Shown here: positions 1 through 9,080 of the stretch, in pieces
Numbering within the stretch: position 1 is the first letter of the stretch
Layout: each line of letters starts with the position of its first letter
NCBI RefSeq assembly: GCF_023614525.1
Contig: NZ_CP097885.1
Coordinates: 1,486,501 to 1,550,500 of the forward strand
DNA length: 64,000 nucleotides
DNA from: Peptoniphilus genitalis
GTDB taxonomy: Bacteria > Bacillota > Clostridia > Tissierellales > Peptoniphilaceae
Direction of reading: 5' to 3'
Translations under genes and position numbers: made by a program
Notes under the pieces: generated by a model
Told to the model about the DNA's origin: nothing
The model's database searches: none
What the model saw: the letters and a program-made list of their open reading frames with translations, nothing else

Positions 1-2945
1 GAGACATCTTTGGAGAAGGAAACTTCTTCTTAGAACTTCAGGACCACGGCATGCCTGAACAAGCTAGGGTTAATCGTGAGCTTGTGCTTCTCTCTGGAGA
101 GCTGGACCTTCCCCTAACTGCATCCAATGATGTCCATTATTTAATGAAGGAGGACTCAAAGAGTCACGACGTCCTACTTTGTATTCAAACGGGAAAGACT
201 GTCAACGACACAGACAGGATGAAGTTTCCATCAGATGAATTTTACCTAAAGTCTCCTGATGAAATGGCAGCCCTCTTCCCAGAAAATCCTGAGGCCTTAG
301 AGAATACTGTTAAGATTGCAGATAGGTGCAATGTTGAAATAAAATTCCACGACCTTCACTTGCCTGAGTTTATAGTGCCAGATGGATATAGCCACGAGGA
401 ATATTTAAAGAAGCTTGCCCTTGAGGGAATGCTTAAGCGTTATGAAAATGTAACTGATGAAATAAAAGACAGATTTGAGTTTGAGTTTAACACTATAAAG
501 AACATGGGCTATGTTGACTACTTCTTAATAGTTTGGGACTTCATAAGATATGCGAGAAAGCATGAGATCCAAGTTGGACCTGGAAGGGGTTCTGCTGCAG
601 GCTCCATGGTTTCCTATTGCTTGGGGATAACTGACGTTGACCCCCTAGAGTTCGATCTACTTTTTGAAAGGTTTTTAAATCCAGAGAGGGTCTCCATGCC
701 CGATGTTGATATAGACTTTTGCTATGAAAGACGTGAAGAGGTTATTGATTATGTAAACAGGAAGTACGGGGACTCTCACGTTGCCCAAATAGTTACCTTT
801 GGAACCATGGCTGCTCGTAATGCCATAAGGGACGTGGGACGTGCCCTTGACATGTCCTATGCCAAGGTGGACTACATTGCCAAGCAAGTCCCTCAGGCTC
901 TCAACATGACCATAGAAAAAGCCCTAGAAGTTTCTGAGACCTTTAAGGGAATCTACGATGGAGAAGAGGACTCAAGACTTTTAATCGACATGGCATTAAA
1001 ACTTGAAGGTCTGCCAAGACACACTTCAACTCACGCAGCCGGTGTTGTAATCTCCAAGGATGAACTGACAGAATATGTTCCCCTAACTAGGAACGACAAA
1101 ATTATTGCAACTCAGTTTAACATGATTGAGCTTGAAGAGTTGGGACTTTTGAAGATGGACTTCTTGGGCCTAAGGACTCTTACAGTTATTAGGGACGCAA
1201 TTAATTTAATAAAAGAAAACCAGGGCAAGACTATAAATTTTGACAACTTTAACTACAATGATCCAGAAGTTTTAAAGATGTTTGCAAGATCGGAAACCCT
1301 TGGAGTCTTTCAATTTGAATCCAGCGGCATGAGGGCCTTCTTAAAGGAACTGAAACCAGATGAATTTTCTGACTTGGTTGCTGCCAATGCCCTCTTTAGG
1401 CCTGGACCAATGAAGCAAATTCCAAAATTTGTTGGTTCTAAGCACGACAAGTCTACAATTTCCTATATCCATCCAAAGCTTGAGCCAATACTTAAGTCAA
1501 CTTATGGTTGTATAGTCTACCAAGAACAGGTAATGCAAATTGTTCAACAAATTGGTGGCTATTCTCTTGGCAGGGCAGATATTGTTAGACGTGCCATCTC
1601 CAAGAAGAAGATGAAGGTCATGGAAGAAGAGAGGAAGAACTTCATCTATGGCAACAAGGAAGAGGGAGTTTGTGGTGCCATTGCCAATGGAGTTGACGAA
1701 AAGTCTGCCAATGAAATTTACGACTTAATTATAGACTTTGCCGACTACGCCTTTAACAAGTCTCACTCCGTTGCCTATTCAGTAGTTGCTTATAGGACAG
1801 CGTGGCTAAAATATTATTATCCCAGAGAATTTATGGCGGCGCAAATTTCTACTTATACAAACGACATCAAGCAAGTAAGCCTTTATATTGAAGAGATAAA
1901 GAGGTTGGGGATAGAAATTTTGCCACCAAATATTAATTACTCCTTCAAAAACTTCACTGTTGAGGACAATAAAATTAGGTTTGGACTCAAGGCTGTTAAA
2001 AATGTTGGCGACAACTTAATAGATGTAATTGTGAGAGCAAGGGACAAGGGACCCTACAAGTCTCTCAAGGATTTTGTTGATAGGATCAATGCCCTTGACA
2101 AGTCTGCCCTTAATAAGAGGGCTGTGGAATCCCTAATAAGGTGTGGTGCCATGGACGACTTCAGGGGGAACAGGGCTCAATACCTTGCAATTTATGAAGG
2201 GATTTTATCCTCATCATCAAACACTGCAAAAAATAATGTCATGGGTCAATTTTCACTTTTTGAAGAGGCTGACCTCCAAGAGGACTTGCCAAGACTTCGC
2301 GACTTTCCACAAAAGGACAAGCTTGACATGGAGAAGGAAGTTATTGGCATGTACATCTCTGGTCACCCACTAGATCCATACAGGGAATTAATCGAGAAGA
2401 ATTCATCTATAAACACAAACCAAATCTTTGAGAAGTACAGGGAAAATCTCTTGAGAAGGTCCAAGGTCAAGGTTGGAGGAATTTTAAAATCCAAGAAGAC
2501 CATGATAACAAAGACCAACAAGATGATGGCCTTTGCAGCCCTAGAAGACTTATTTGGAACCATTGAACTTGTGATTTTTCCAAATGTCTACTCACGCTAC
2601 AAGGACCTAATTGAAGATGAGAATGTTGTTGTAGTTGAAGGTCACTTCCAAGAATCGGAAATTGAAGAGCCAAAGATTTTGGTGGATTCAATTTCAAGAC
2701 TTAAGATGCCAACAAAAAATAAATTGTACATTTCTGTTGACTCAATGAAGAATAAAAATGTAGATGAAATAAGAAAAATTTTAAAAGATTATGAGGGGTC
2801 TACTCCAGTGGTCTTCTTTGAAGAAGAAACGAGAAGGGCCTTTGGGACTGACTCAAGTCTTTGGATTGACGACAAGTCCTTTGACGAAATTCAAAATAAA
2901 TTGATAGCTTATACCAAGTCAAGAGACAAGATTATTTTAAAGTAG
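1..2945 (+). CDS. dnaE: DNA polymerase III subunit alpha (5' end outside window)
   Basis: Replicative C-family DNA polymerase. The reading frame is open from base 3 with no start, so the N-terminal part of the PHP domain lies upstream; the visible part is about 980 residues of a usual 1100-1160. The palm carries the metal-binding signature PDVDIDF (nt 699-719), followed by fingers and a helix-hairpin-helix region. QFSLF near nt 2245-2260 fits a sliding-clamp binding motif. An OB-fold (GGILKSKK onwards, about nt 2470-2700) precedes the C-terminal tail. pfkA follows within a few bases, so the polymerase and the two glycolytic genes are probably co-transcribed, an arrangement known in other Firmicutes. 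Confidence 0.97.
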   Translation, partial: DIFGEGNFFLELQDHGMPEQARVNRELVLLSGELDLPLTASNDVHYLMKEDSKSHDVLLCIQTGKTVNDTDRMKFPSDEFYLKSPDEMAALFPENPEALENTVKIADRCNVEIKFHDLHLPEFIVPDGYSHEEYLKKLALEGMLKRYENVTDEIKDRFEFEFNTIKNMGYVDYFLIVWDFIRYARKHEIQVGPGRGSAAGSMVSYCLGITDVDPLEFDLLFERFLNPERVSMPDVDIDFCYERREEVIDYVNRKYGDSHVAQIVTFGTMAARNAIRDVGRALDMSYAKVDYIAKQVPQALNMTIEKALEVSETFKGIYDGEEDSRLLIDMALKLEGLPRHTSTHAAGVVISKDELTEYVPLTRNDKIIATQFNMIELEELGLLKMDFLGLRTLTVIRDAINLIKENQGKTINFDNFNYNDPEVLKMFARSETLGVFQFESSGMRAFLKELKPDEFSDLVAANALFRPGPMKQIPKFVGSKHDKSTISYIHPKLEPILKSTYGCIVYQEQVMQIVQQIGGYSLGRADIVRRAISKKKMKVMEEERKNFIYGNKEEGVCGAIANGVDEKSANEIYDLIIDFADYAFNKSHSVAYSVVAYRTAWLKYYYPREFMAAQISTYTNDIKQVSLYIEEIKRLGIEILPPNINYSFKNFTVEDNKIRFGLKAVKNVGDNLIDVIVRARDKGPYKSLKDFVDRINALDKSALNKRAVESLIRCGAMDDFRGNRAQYLAIYEGILSSSSNTAKNNVMGQFSLFEEADLQEDLPRLRDFPQKDKLDMEKEVIGMYISGHPLDPYRELIEKNSSINTNQIFEKYRENLLRRSKVKVGGILKSKKTMITKTNKMMAFAALEDLFGTIELVIFPNVYSRYKDLIEDENVVVVEGHFQESEIEEPKILVDSISRLKMPTKNKLYISVDSMKNKNVDEIRKILKDYEGSTPVVFFEEETRRAFGTDSSLWIDDKSFDEIQNKLIAYTKSRDKIILK

Positions 2946-2951
2946 GTGGAT

Positions 2952-3905
2952 ATGAGATTTGCAATTTTAACAAGTGGCGGGGATGCTCCAGGCATGAATG
3001 CCACAATAAGAGCTGTTACAAGGACCTGCATCTTTGAAGGGATAGAGGTCTATGGAATAAGTGGAGGCTACGAGGGTCTCATTGATGCAAAGTTTGAAAA
3101 ATTAGTCCAGTCTTCTGTTGCAGACATTATCCAAAGGGGTGGAACAATTCTTTCCACTTCACGTTCTGATAGATTTATGACAGAAGAGGGACTTGAAAAG
3201 GCAATAAATTCCCTAAAAATTTTTGAAATTGATGCCCTAATTGTCCTTGGTGGCGATGGGAGCCTCAAGGGTGCCAATAAATTAAGGGAGAGAGGAATTA
3301 GTGTAATTGGAATTCCATGTTCCATTGACAACGATCTTGCCTACACAGACTTCACAATAGGTTTTATGACGGCAGTGGAAACTGTTACAGAAGCCATAAG
3401 CCACATTAGAGACACAACAGAGGCCCACGGCCGTGCCAATGTTGTTGAAGTCATGGGTCGTGAGTGTGGCGACATTGCCCTTTATGCAGGAGTTTCTTCT
3501 GGTGCAGAGTCAATTGTAGTTCCAGAGATTGAAACCAATATAAATGAAATTGCTGAGAAGGCAATCATGGGCAAGAACCGTGGCAAGAGACACCACATAA
3601 TTATTATGGCTGAGGGTTGTGGGTCAGCCTTTGACTTTGCCAAAGACTTCCAAGAATTAACTGGGATTGACACAAGGGTTACTGTCCTTGGTTACATCCA
3701 AAGGGGAGGAGCTCCTTCTATCTTTGACAGGATCCTGGCATCACAGTTTGGTTATCTTGCAGTCAAGGAAGCTAAAGAAGGAAACTCAAGAGTCCTTGGT
3801 TTTAAAGAAGGAAGGGCAAAGGCCATGACCTTTGAAGAAATGTTTGAAGCTAAGAAAGTTTTTAGGGAAGATCTTTTAGATATTCTAAAGACTGTTTCTA
3901 TATAG
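2952..3905 (+). CDS. pfkA: ATP-dependent 6-phosphofructokinase
   Basis: Phosphorylates fructose 6-phosphate to fructose 1,6-bisphosphate, the committed step of glycolysis. The N-terminus reads MRFAILTSGGDAPGMN, the ATP-binding GGDGS motif (about residue 101) has the glycine typical of ATP- rather than PPi-dependent enzymes, and the catalytic loop is SIDND (about 124-128). Length (317 aa) is normal. I chose ATG 2952 because GGTGG lies just upstream and family members begin here; an in-frame GTG at 2946 has no ribosome binding site. Two departures from the usual sequence are Ser for Thr in (T)IDND and Tyr for His in the (H)IQRGG segment near residue 248. It lies between dnaE and pyk. Confidence 0.95.
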   Translation: MRFAILTSGGDAPGMNATIRAVTRTCIFEGIEVYGISGGYEGLIDAKFEKLVQSSVADIIQRGGTILSTSRSDRFMTEEGLEKAINSLKIFEIDALIVLGGDGSLKGANKLRERGISVIGIPCSIDNDLAYTDFTIGFMTAVETVTEAISHIRDTTEAHGRANVVEVMGRECGDIALYAGVSSGAESIVVPEIETNINEIAEKAIMGKNRGKRHHIIIMAEGCGSAFDFAKDFQELTGIDTRVTVLGYIQRGGAPSIFDRILASQFGYLAVKEAKEGNSRVLGFKEGRAKAMTFEEMFEAKKVFREDLLDILKTVSI

Positions 3906-3914
3906 AGGTGGAAA

Positions 3915-5648
3915 ATGAAAAAGACAAAAATTGTTGCCACTATTGGACCGGCAAGTGAAAGTGAAGAAATTTTAAAAATTCTCTTCACAGAAGGAGTTAA
4001 TGTTGCAAGACTTAACTTCTCTCATGGCAGCCATGAAGAGCACAAGATAAAAATTGACAGAATTAAAAAACTTAGAAAGGAAATGGACCTTCCTATTGGT
4101 ATCATGCTTGACACCAAGGGACCAGAAATTAGGCTGGGAGAAGTTGAAGGAGAAGTCAGCTTAGAAATTGGAGATGAATTCATCTTAACCACTGAGGACC
4201 TTAGAGGGGACAAGTCCATTGTCAGCATCTCCTACAAAGAACTTTACAAGGACGTGAAGGCTGGCGACAAGATTTTAATTGATGACGGACTTGTGGAACT
4301 TCTTGTAAAGGAAATTAAGGGAGAAAAAATTATTACAGAAGTTGAAAACTCTGGTGTTATTTCTTCTCACAAGGGAGTTAACGTGCCAGGAGTTGACATC
4401 AAACTTCCTGCCCTAACTGAAAGAGACATTGAGGACATAAAGTTTGGAGTAAAAGAAGACATAGATTTTATCGCAGCTTCCTTTATTAGGTCAAGAGATG
4501 ATGTCCTTGCCATAAGGAAGGTTCTTGAAGAAGAGAGGGACTACACGACAAAGATTATTTCAAAGATTGAGTCCCAAAAGGCTGTGGAGTTAATTGATGA
4601 AATCATAGAAGTTTCTGATGGAATTATGGTTGCCAGGGGAGACCTTGGCGTTGAAATCGAAACGGAAGCTGTCCCTATAGTTCAAAAGGAAATTATAAAA
4701 AAATGTAACGTTGCAGGTAAGACTGTAATCACTGCAACGCAAATGCTTGACTCCATGATAAGAAACCCAAGGCCAACTCGTGCCGAAACTAATGATGTTG
4801 CCAATGCAGTCCTCGATGGGACAAGTGCAGTTATGCTTTCAGGGGAAACTGCCAGCGGCAAGTATCCTGTAGAGGCAGTGGAAACTATGAGAAAAATTAT
4901 AGAATACACTGAGTCAACAATTGACCACGACGAAATCTTGGAAAACAGGATCAAGGACGTGGAAAATTCCATGACTAACTCCATAGGAAGGTCTGCCTGC
5001 GTAATCGCGAGAGACCTCCACGCCAATGCAATAATCACTGCAACAACATCAGGTAACACTTCTAAGGCCATTGCAAAGTTCAGACCAGAGACTCCAATTA
5101 TTGCCTCAACGCCCTTTGAAAAAATTAAAAACCAACTTAGCTTGGTTTGGGGAGTTAGACCTGTTAAGGTTCTTAACTTTAAGGACACTGACAACTTAAT
5201 TGATGCTTCCATGGAAGTTGCTGTTAAGAAGGGATTTTTAAAATCTGGAGACTTAGTTGTTTTAACTGCAGGAGTTCCTACAGGGATTGCTGGATCAACT
5301 AACCTCTTGAAGATTGAAAATGTTTCAGAGATCCTCGGCAGGGGAACTGCCATTGGCAAGAAAAAGAAAAAGGCAAGGGCAGTAGTTGTAAATACTTTTG
5401 AAGAACTTGAAGCAAACTTCGAGTCTAAGGACATAATCATCTGCAATGGGACTGATGGCAGAATGATCCCTTACATGGAAAGGTCCTCTGGATTTGTAAC
5501 AGAAGAAGCAGGCTTCACATCCAATGGAGCTGTCTCTGCAATTTCTCTTAATAAGACTGCCATTGTTGGGGTAAGGGACATTACTAAGCTTATAAAAACT
5601 GGCGACATCATAACAATTGACGGAACTGATGGAAGTGTTAGGAGATAA
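3915..5648 (+). CDS. pyk: Pyruvate kinase with C-terminal PEP-utiliser-like domain
   Basis: Converts PEP and ADP to pyruvate and ATP. The N-terminus MKKTKIVATIGPAS, the NFSHGSHE motif, the MLDTKGPEIR strand and the MVARGDLGVE catalytic segment are all present. At 577 aa it is about 100 residues longer than the E. coli-type enzyme: the extra C-terminal part (from about residue 480, ending in TGDIITIDGTDGSVRR) matches the PEP-utilising-enzyme mobile-domain extension common in Bacillus and clostridial enzymes. GAGGTGG sits just upstream of the ATG, 9 bases after pfkA. It is the last gene of dnaE-pfkA-pyk; no strong terminator hairpin follows directly, only a tandem-repeat array and then a bidirectional terminator. 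Confidence 0.97.
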   Translation: MKKTKIVATIGPASESEEILKILFTEGVNVARLNFSHGSHEEHKIKIDRIKKLRKEMDLPIGIMLDTKGPEIRLGEVEGEVSLEIGDEFILTTEDLRGDKSIVSISYKELYKDVKAGDKILIDDGLVELLVKEIKGEKIITEVENSGVISSHKGVNVPGVDIKLPALTERDIEDIKFGVKEDIDFIAASFIRSRDDVLAIRKVLEEERDYTTKIISKIESQKAVELIDEIIEVSDGIMVARGDLGVEIETEAVPIVQKEIIKKCNVAGKTVITATQMLDSMIRNPRPTRAETNDVANAVLDGTSAVMLSGETASGKYPVEAVETMRKIIEYTESTIDHDEILENRIKDVENSMTNSIGRSACVIARDLHANAIITATTSGNTSKAIAKFRPETPIIASTPFEKIKNQLSLVWGVRPVKVLNFKDTDNLIDASMEVAVKKGFLKSGDLVVLTAGVPTGIAGSTNLLKIENVSEILGRGTAIGKKKKKARAVVVNTFEELEANFESKDIIICNGTDGRMIPYMERSSGFVTEEAGFTSNGAVSAISLNKTAIVGVRDITKLIKTGDIITIDGTDGSVRR

Positions 5649-5654
5649 AATTTC

Positions 5655-5834
5655 TGTGACTTTGGAATAACTTATAAAGTTGCAAAAGTTCGTGACCTTG
5701 TGAAAATTTTGTAAGTCATAAATATTAATGACTTTGTAAAAAGCTATGGATTCATAAATTCAAATGACTTTATAAAAAGTTATGACGTTATAAATCATAA
5801 TCACTTTATAAAAAAATATGAAGTCATAAGATTA
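5655..5834. repeat. AT-rich tandem array, 18-bp unit (10 copies) with 36-bp higher order
   Basis: Fills the gap after pyk. Reading from 5655 in steps of 18 bases gives ten imperfect copies of a unit close to TATGACTTTATAAAAAGT; alternate units resemble one another more, giving five 36-bp blocks (5655, 5691, 5727, 5763, 5799), the third to fifth being most alike. There is no coding potential and there are no unique spacers. A related 18-bp array lies upstream of ychF (41844-42005). Confidence 0.8.
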
Positions 5835-5879
5835 TTTGAGTACACAAAATCTTAAGCAATAGAAATTTTTAGACAAAGA

Positions 5880-5920
5880 AAAAAGACCTCTTTTGATATT
5901 TAATCAAAGGGGTCTTTATT
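5880..5920. terminator. Bidirectional terminator between pyk and the DUF1113 gene
   Basis: The arms AGACCTC-TTTTGAT (5884-5897) and ATCAAAG-GGGTCT (about 5903-5915) form a hairpin with T-rich tracts on both sides. It can end transcription from pyk on the plus strand and from the convergent minus-strand gene; it overlaps the last bases of that gene's stop codon. Confidence 0.8.
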
Positions 5921-6617
5921 TTTGCCTTATTAATTTTTTTATACTTTCTTCTCTCTCCTTAAGGTTGGAGTTAATATTTAAGAGCTTGGACTTAAACTTC
6001 TTTGACTCTTCAAGGACTTTTAAGTTGGCAAGTCTTTCAGACTCGTTAAGACCATTGAAGTAGTCACTTAAGTTATCGTCAATGACTTCATAAACTTTGT
6101 TGAGGGCATTAGAGCCATGAGTCAAATGATTTAGGGTCAAGATTAAATCAATTGCAAATAGGATGCCGAAAAAGATCACTAGTAAATCAAGAATCCTGTC
6201 GCTTGATAGGGACAAGGAGAAGAGCAAAATTGGTGTGAGCTTCTTGACGATTAAAATATTTGCAAGGCCAAAGATCAAGAGGCCATAGAGGCAAACCCTC
6301 CTCTTAATTTGGAAGGGGTAGTTGGAGTAGTCCCACCAACGCTTGTGGAAAAATTTTTCCAAGAGGTAGCCAATTATGTACTCAATTAAGCAGGACAAGA
6401 AGGCTGAGTAAATAAAAATCTCAAGGCTTGACTCGAAGTTCTTCAAGACTCCAAAGGAAAGGCTGGCTCCCAAACCATAGATGGGGCAAATGGGTCCCAA
6501 GAGGAAGCCCCTGTTGTGAATTTTATCTAGCTCAATGGCAGAACAAGGGAAGGTCTCCCAGAACCAGCCAAGGAAGGAGTAGATAAAAAATATTAAACAA
6601 AATTCTTGGTATCTCAT
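5916..6617 (-). CDS. DUF1113-family (putative ABC transporter permease, CmpB-like) membrane protein
   Basis: An integral membrane protein of 233 aa with about five hydrophobic segments. The start (YSFLGWFWET), NRGFLLGPICPIYGLG and the WWDYSNYPF segment are signatures of the family annotated as putative ABC-transporter type IV permease (PF06541); its function is not established. The C-terminal 60 residues are charged and probably form a cytoplasmic helix. Its ATG overlaps the stop of the upstream HD-domain gene by four bases (ATGA), so the two are translationally coupled. I recognise the family but not the substrate. Confidence 0.8.
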   Translation of the reverse strand: MRYQEFCLIFFIYSFLGWFWETFPCSAIELDKIHNRGFLLGPICPIYGLGASLSFGVLKNFESSLEIFIYSAFLSCLIEYIIGYLLEKFFHKRWWDYSNYPFQIKRRVCLYGLLIFGLANILIVKKLTPILLFSLSLSSDRILDLLVIFFGILFAIDLILTLNHLTHGSNALNKVYEVIDDNLSDYFNGLNESERLANLKVLEESKKFKSKLLNINSNLKEREESIKKLIRQK

Positions 6618-7084
6618 GGTCTCACCAACCCAACTTTTACAGGTATACCTCTTAGGGTTTCAGCAAGGGACACGTACTTGTCAGAGTAAGTGACAATCCA
6701 AGATTCCAAGTACATTGGGGGAAGGGGAGTCAAGGGAAACATGTGCTTGATTATTATATCCCTTTCAATCCTGTTAAGCTTTAGCTCGGACTTGGCATTT
6801 CGGTAAGCCTTCATGGGGTGGGTAAAGCCATGAATACATCTTTCTCTTTTGCCGTCGTGCCAGTCGTAGAGAAAGTAGTCGTGGAGGAGGGCGCCCCTAA
6901 TCATTGAGTCCATGTCCACATCTAAGTTATATTTTTCTGCTACTTCAATAGACTTTTTCGCAACAGAAATAACGTGTTCGTAGACAGTGGTGTCTCCATG
7001 TTGTATGAAGTTTTTTGTTTCTAGAAATCTCGTGTTCTCACTTAAGAATTTGATAATTTCTTCTAATTTTTTTATGTTTTCCAT
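6614..7084 (-). CDS. HD-domain phosphohydrolase
   Basis: A 156-aa protein of the HD superfamily of metal-dependent phosphohydrolases. Visible ligands in order are the H in VYEHVISVAKK, the HD pair in GALLHDYFLYDW, the His-containing IHGFTHP and IIKHMFPL, and the D of TYSDKY; this pattern fits a nucleotide or phosphomonoester hydrolase. An Arg/Glu-rich stretch between HD and the downstream His is typical of the small stand-alone HD hydrolases. The substrate cannot be told from sequence. It is coupled by an ATGA overlap to the DUF1113 membrane protein, an association that may be functional. Confidence 0.85.
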   Translation of the reverse strand: MENIKKLEEIIKFLSENTRFLETKNFIQHGDTTVYEHVISVAKKSIEVAEKYNLDVDMDSMIRGALLHDYFLYDWHDGKRERCIHGFTHPMKAYRNAKSELKLNRIERDIIIKHMFPLTPLPPMYLESWIVTYSDKYVSLAETLRGIPVKVGLVRP

Positions 7085-7202
7085 TTTTATCTCCTGAACT
7101 TATTTTAAACTAAAAAAGTAAAAAAAGTTCAAAGTTTTCTTTAAATTTTTATTTAAAAAATTGTTTTTATATTCTTGCCTAAATATATATTGTAAAAATT
7201 TT

Positions 7203-7240
7203 GCAAAAAAATAAAAGCCATACAAGTATGACTTTTATAT
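7203..7240 (-). terminator. Terminator after the Lys/Glu repeat gene
   Basis: On the minus strand AAAAGTCATAC pairs with GTATGGCTTTT (one G-T wobble) around a short loop and is followed by TTTATTTTTTT. Confidence 0.75.
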
Positions 7241-7244
7241 TCTA

Positions 7245-8948
7245 CTAAAATTTTGTTTCCATGTAAATTCTATTTTTTCCTTCAGCCAAGACATCTTTAA
7301 CTTCTTTTAATTTTTGTCCTTCCTTGTCAAAGATTAGGACTGATGTTATCTTGTCGATTTCTCTATCGAGGAGTCCATATCTCTTCTTGATTAAGTCGAT
7401 TTCTTTAGGATCTCTTGTTGTGAACTCGTAAGATGTGTCCTCTTTTCTATTTAGGATAGTTGGTTTTGCTGATGTCATGTTTAGGAAGTCTACAAGAGAT
7501 TCTGGGCTTAGGGAAGCCTTGATTTTATCAAGGGGAAGGTCAGTGATCTCCTCTTCGTGTAAAGTTACTTGCCTTCTTATGTCTTCAAATTTAACTCTTG
7601 TGTTTAAGTCGCCTGATGTCCAAGGATTATTTTTTAGGGAAGTGATAAGGTCAGGGTAATTGCCAGTGCTTGCAATTTTATTTTCGATTTCTGATTTTTC
7701 TTCCTTAACTTCCTCTTTAACTTTTTCTTTTACAGCTTCAGTCTTTTCTTTTGCTTCTTCTTTGACTTCTTCAGCCTTAACTTCAGCTTCCTTCTTTACA
7801 TCATGAGCCTTATCTTTAACTTCTTCTTTAACCTCTTCAGTCTTAACTTCAGCTTCCTTCTTTACATCTTGAGCCTTTTCCTTGACTTCTTCTGTAACTT
7901 TTTCAGCTTTGGATTCAGCTTTTTCTTTTATCTCTTTAGCTTCTTTTTTAACTTCTTCAGCCTTAGCTTGAGTTTCAACTTTAACTTCTTTGGCTTTAGC
8001 TTGGACTTTTTTGCTTTCTTTAGAGATTTCTTCTTTAACCTCTTCAGTCTTAACTTCAGCTTCCTTCTTTACATCTTGAGCCTTTTCCTTGACTTCTTCT
8101 GTAACTTTTTCAGCTTTGACTTCAGCTTTTTCTTTTATTTCTTTAGCTTCTTTTTTTACTTCTTCGACCTTGGCTTTAGTTTCAGCCTTCACTTCTTCAG
8201 CCTTAGCTTCTGCTTTTCTCTCAAGCTTCTTAGCCTCGGCTTCAGTTTTTTCTTTTACTTCTTCTGTAACTTTTTCAGCTTTGGATTCAGCTTTTTCTTT
8301 TATCTCTTTAGCTTCTTTTTTAACTTCTTCAGCCTTAGCTTGAGTTTCAACTTTAACTTCTTTGGCTTTAGCTTGGACTTTTTTGCTTTCTTTAGAGATT
8401 TCTTCTTTAACCTCTTCAGTCTTAACTTCAGCTTCCTTCTTTACATCTTGAGCCTTTTCCTTGACTTCTTCTGTAACTTTTTCAGCTTTGACTTCAGCTT
8501 TTTCTTTTATTTCTTTAGCTTCTTTTTTTACTTCTTCGACCTTGGCTTTAGTTTCAGCCTTCACTTCTTCAGCCTTAGCTTCTGCTTTTCTCTCAAGCTT
8601 CTTAGCCTCGGCTTCAGTTTTTTCTTTTACTTCTTCAGTCTTTTTCTTTATTTCATCAAGAGCTGAGCTTGTATTTTTCTTTTGACGTCTCTTCTTGCCG
8701 CGGTCCTTTTTCCTTGATCCATCGTAGACTTCCTTCTCCTTAACTTCAGTTAGCTTGCTAGCAGAAGTTTTTTCAGAAGACTTTGCCTCACTCATCTTAT
8801 GTAGGTCCTCTTTTTTAGAATTATTTTTAGCTTTACTTGATGAGTCAATAGATTTTTGACCCTTGCCTCTCTTATTGACAATGGACTTTCTCCAGAAAAT
8901 CAAGCAAACGATTACAATGACGGCAATTATATAGTGTATGCCCTTCAT
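7245..8948 (-). CDS. Membrane-anchored Lys/Glu/Ala-rich repeat protein (LEA-like coiled coil)
   Basis: A 567-aa protein with an N-terminal membrane anchor (residues about 5-20), a basic Ser/Lys linker to about residue 90, then about 330 residues made almost only of K, E, A, V and T in degenerate 11-residue repeats such as KAEEVKKEAKE. These are predicted amphipathic helices like those of group-3 LEA or apolipoprotein-like proteins. The last 140 residues (from about IASTGNYPD) are non-repetitive and look globular; I do not recognise that domain. GGAGGTG precedes the ATG. The repeat part contains a perfect 372-bp tandem duplication. It could be a surface, envelope-spanning or desiccation/osmotic-stress protein; the function is unknown. 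Confidence 0.85.
   Translation of the reverse strand: MKGIHYIIAVIVIVCLIFWRKSIVNKRGKGQKSIDSSSKAKNNSKKEDLHKMSEAKSSEKTSASKLTEVKEKEVYDGSRKKDRGKKRRQKKNTSSALDEIKKKTEEVKEKTEAEAKKLERKAEAKAEEVKAETKAKVEEVKKEAKEIKEKAEVKAEKVTEEVKEKAQDVKKEAEVKTEEVKEEISKESKKVQAKAKEVKVETQAKAEEVKKEAKEIKEKAESKAEKVTEEVKEKTEAEAKKLERKAEAKAEEVKAETKAKVEEVKKEAKEIKEKAEVKAEKVTEEVKEKAQDVKKEAEVKTEEVKEEISKESKKVQAKAKEVKVETQAKAEEVKKEAKEIKEKAESKAEKVTEEVKEKAQDVKKEAEVKTEEVKEEVKDKAHDVKKEAEVKAEEVKEEAKEKTEAVKEKVKEEVKEEKSEIENKIASTGNYPDLITSLKNNPWTSGDLNTRVKFEDIRRQVTLHEEEITDLPLDKIKASLSPESLVDFLNMTSAKPTILNRKEDTSYEFTTRDPKEIDLIKKRYGLLDREIDKITSVLIFDKEGQKLKEVKDVLAEGKNRIYMETKF
7885..8636 (-). repeat. Perfect 372-bp tandem duplication inside the Lys/Glu repeat gene
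   Basis: Bases 7885-8264 match 8257-8636 with an offset of exactly 372 bases (124 codons); I found no mismatch by eye across the overlap. The reading frame is kept, so each copy adds 124 residues. Perfect identity implies a recent event or ongoing copy-number change. Confidence 0.9.
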
Positions 8949-9037
8949 ATTAACACCTCCAATTTATTAACATTATACCACTTAATTATCAAATGACTAC
9001 TTTAATTGTATAAAATTTTAAAAAAATTACAAAAATA

Positions 9038-9064
9038 AAAAAGACCCGATGGCTCGAGTCTTAG
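9038..9064 (-). terminator. Terminator after murJ
   Basis: On the minus strand AAGACTCGA / TCGGGTCTT pair around GCCA, followed by TTTTTATTTTT. Confidence 0.75.
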
Positions 9065-9080
9065 TTATAAAATATAATTT

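Noticed and set aside
4682-5446. 254-codon minus-strand open frame inside pyk
   Set aside because: The opposite frame encodes conserved pyruvate kinase; the shadow has no start signal or family match.
5655-5834. 36-bp repeated blocks considered as a CRISPR array
   Set aside because: The blocks follow one another directly without unique spacers, are imperfect, and no cas genes are near.
7803-8666. Long plus-strand open frame rich in Phe/Ser opposite the Lys/Glu repeat gene
   Set aside because: It is the mirror of the K/E repeat (AAG/GAA read backwards gives CTT/TTC), has no ribosome binding site, and its composition is unlike any protein family.
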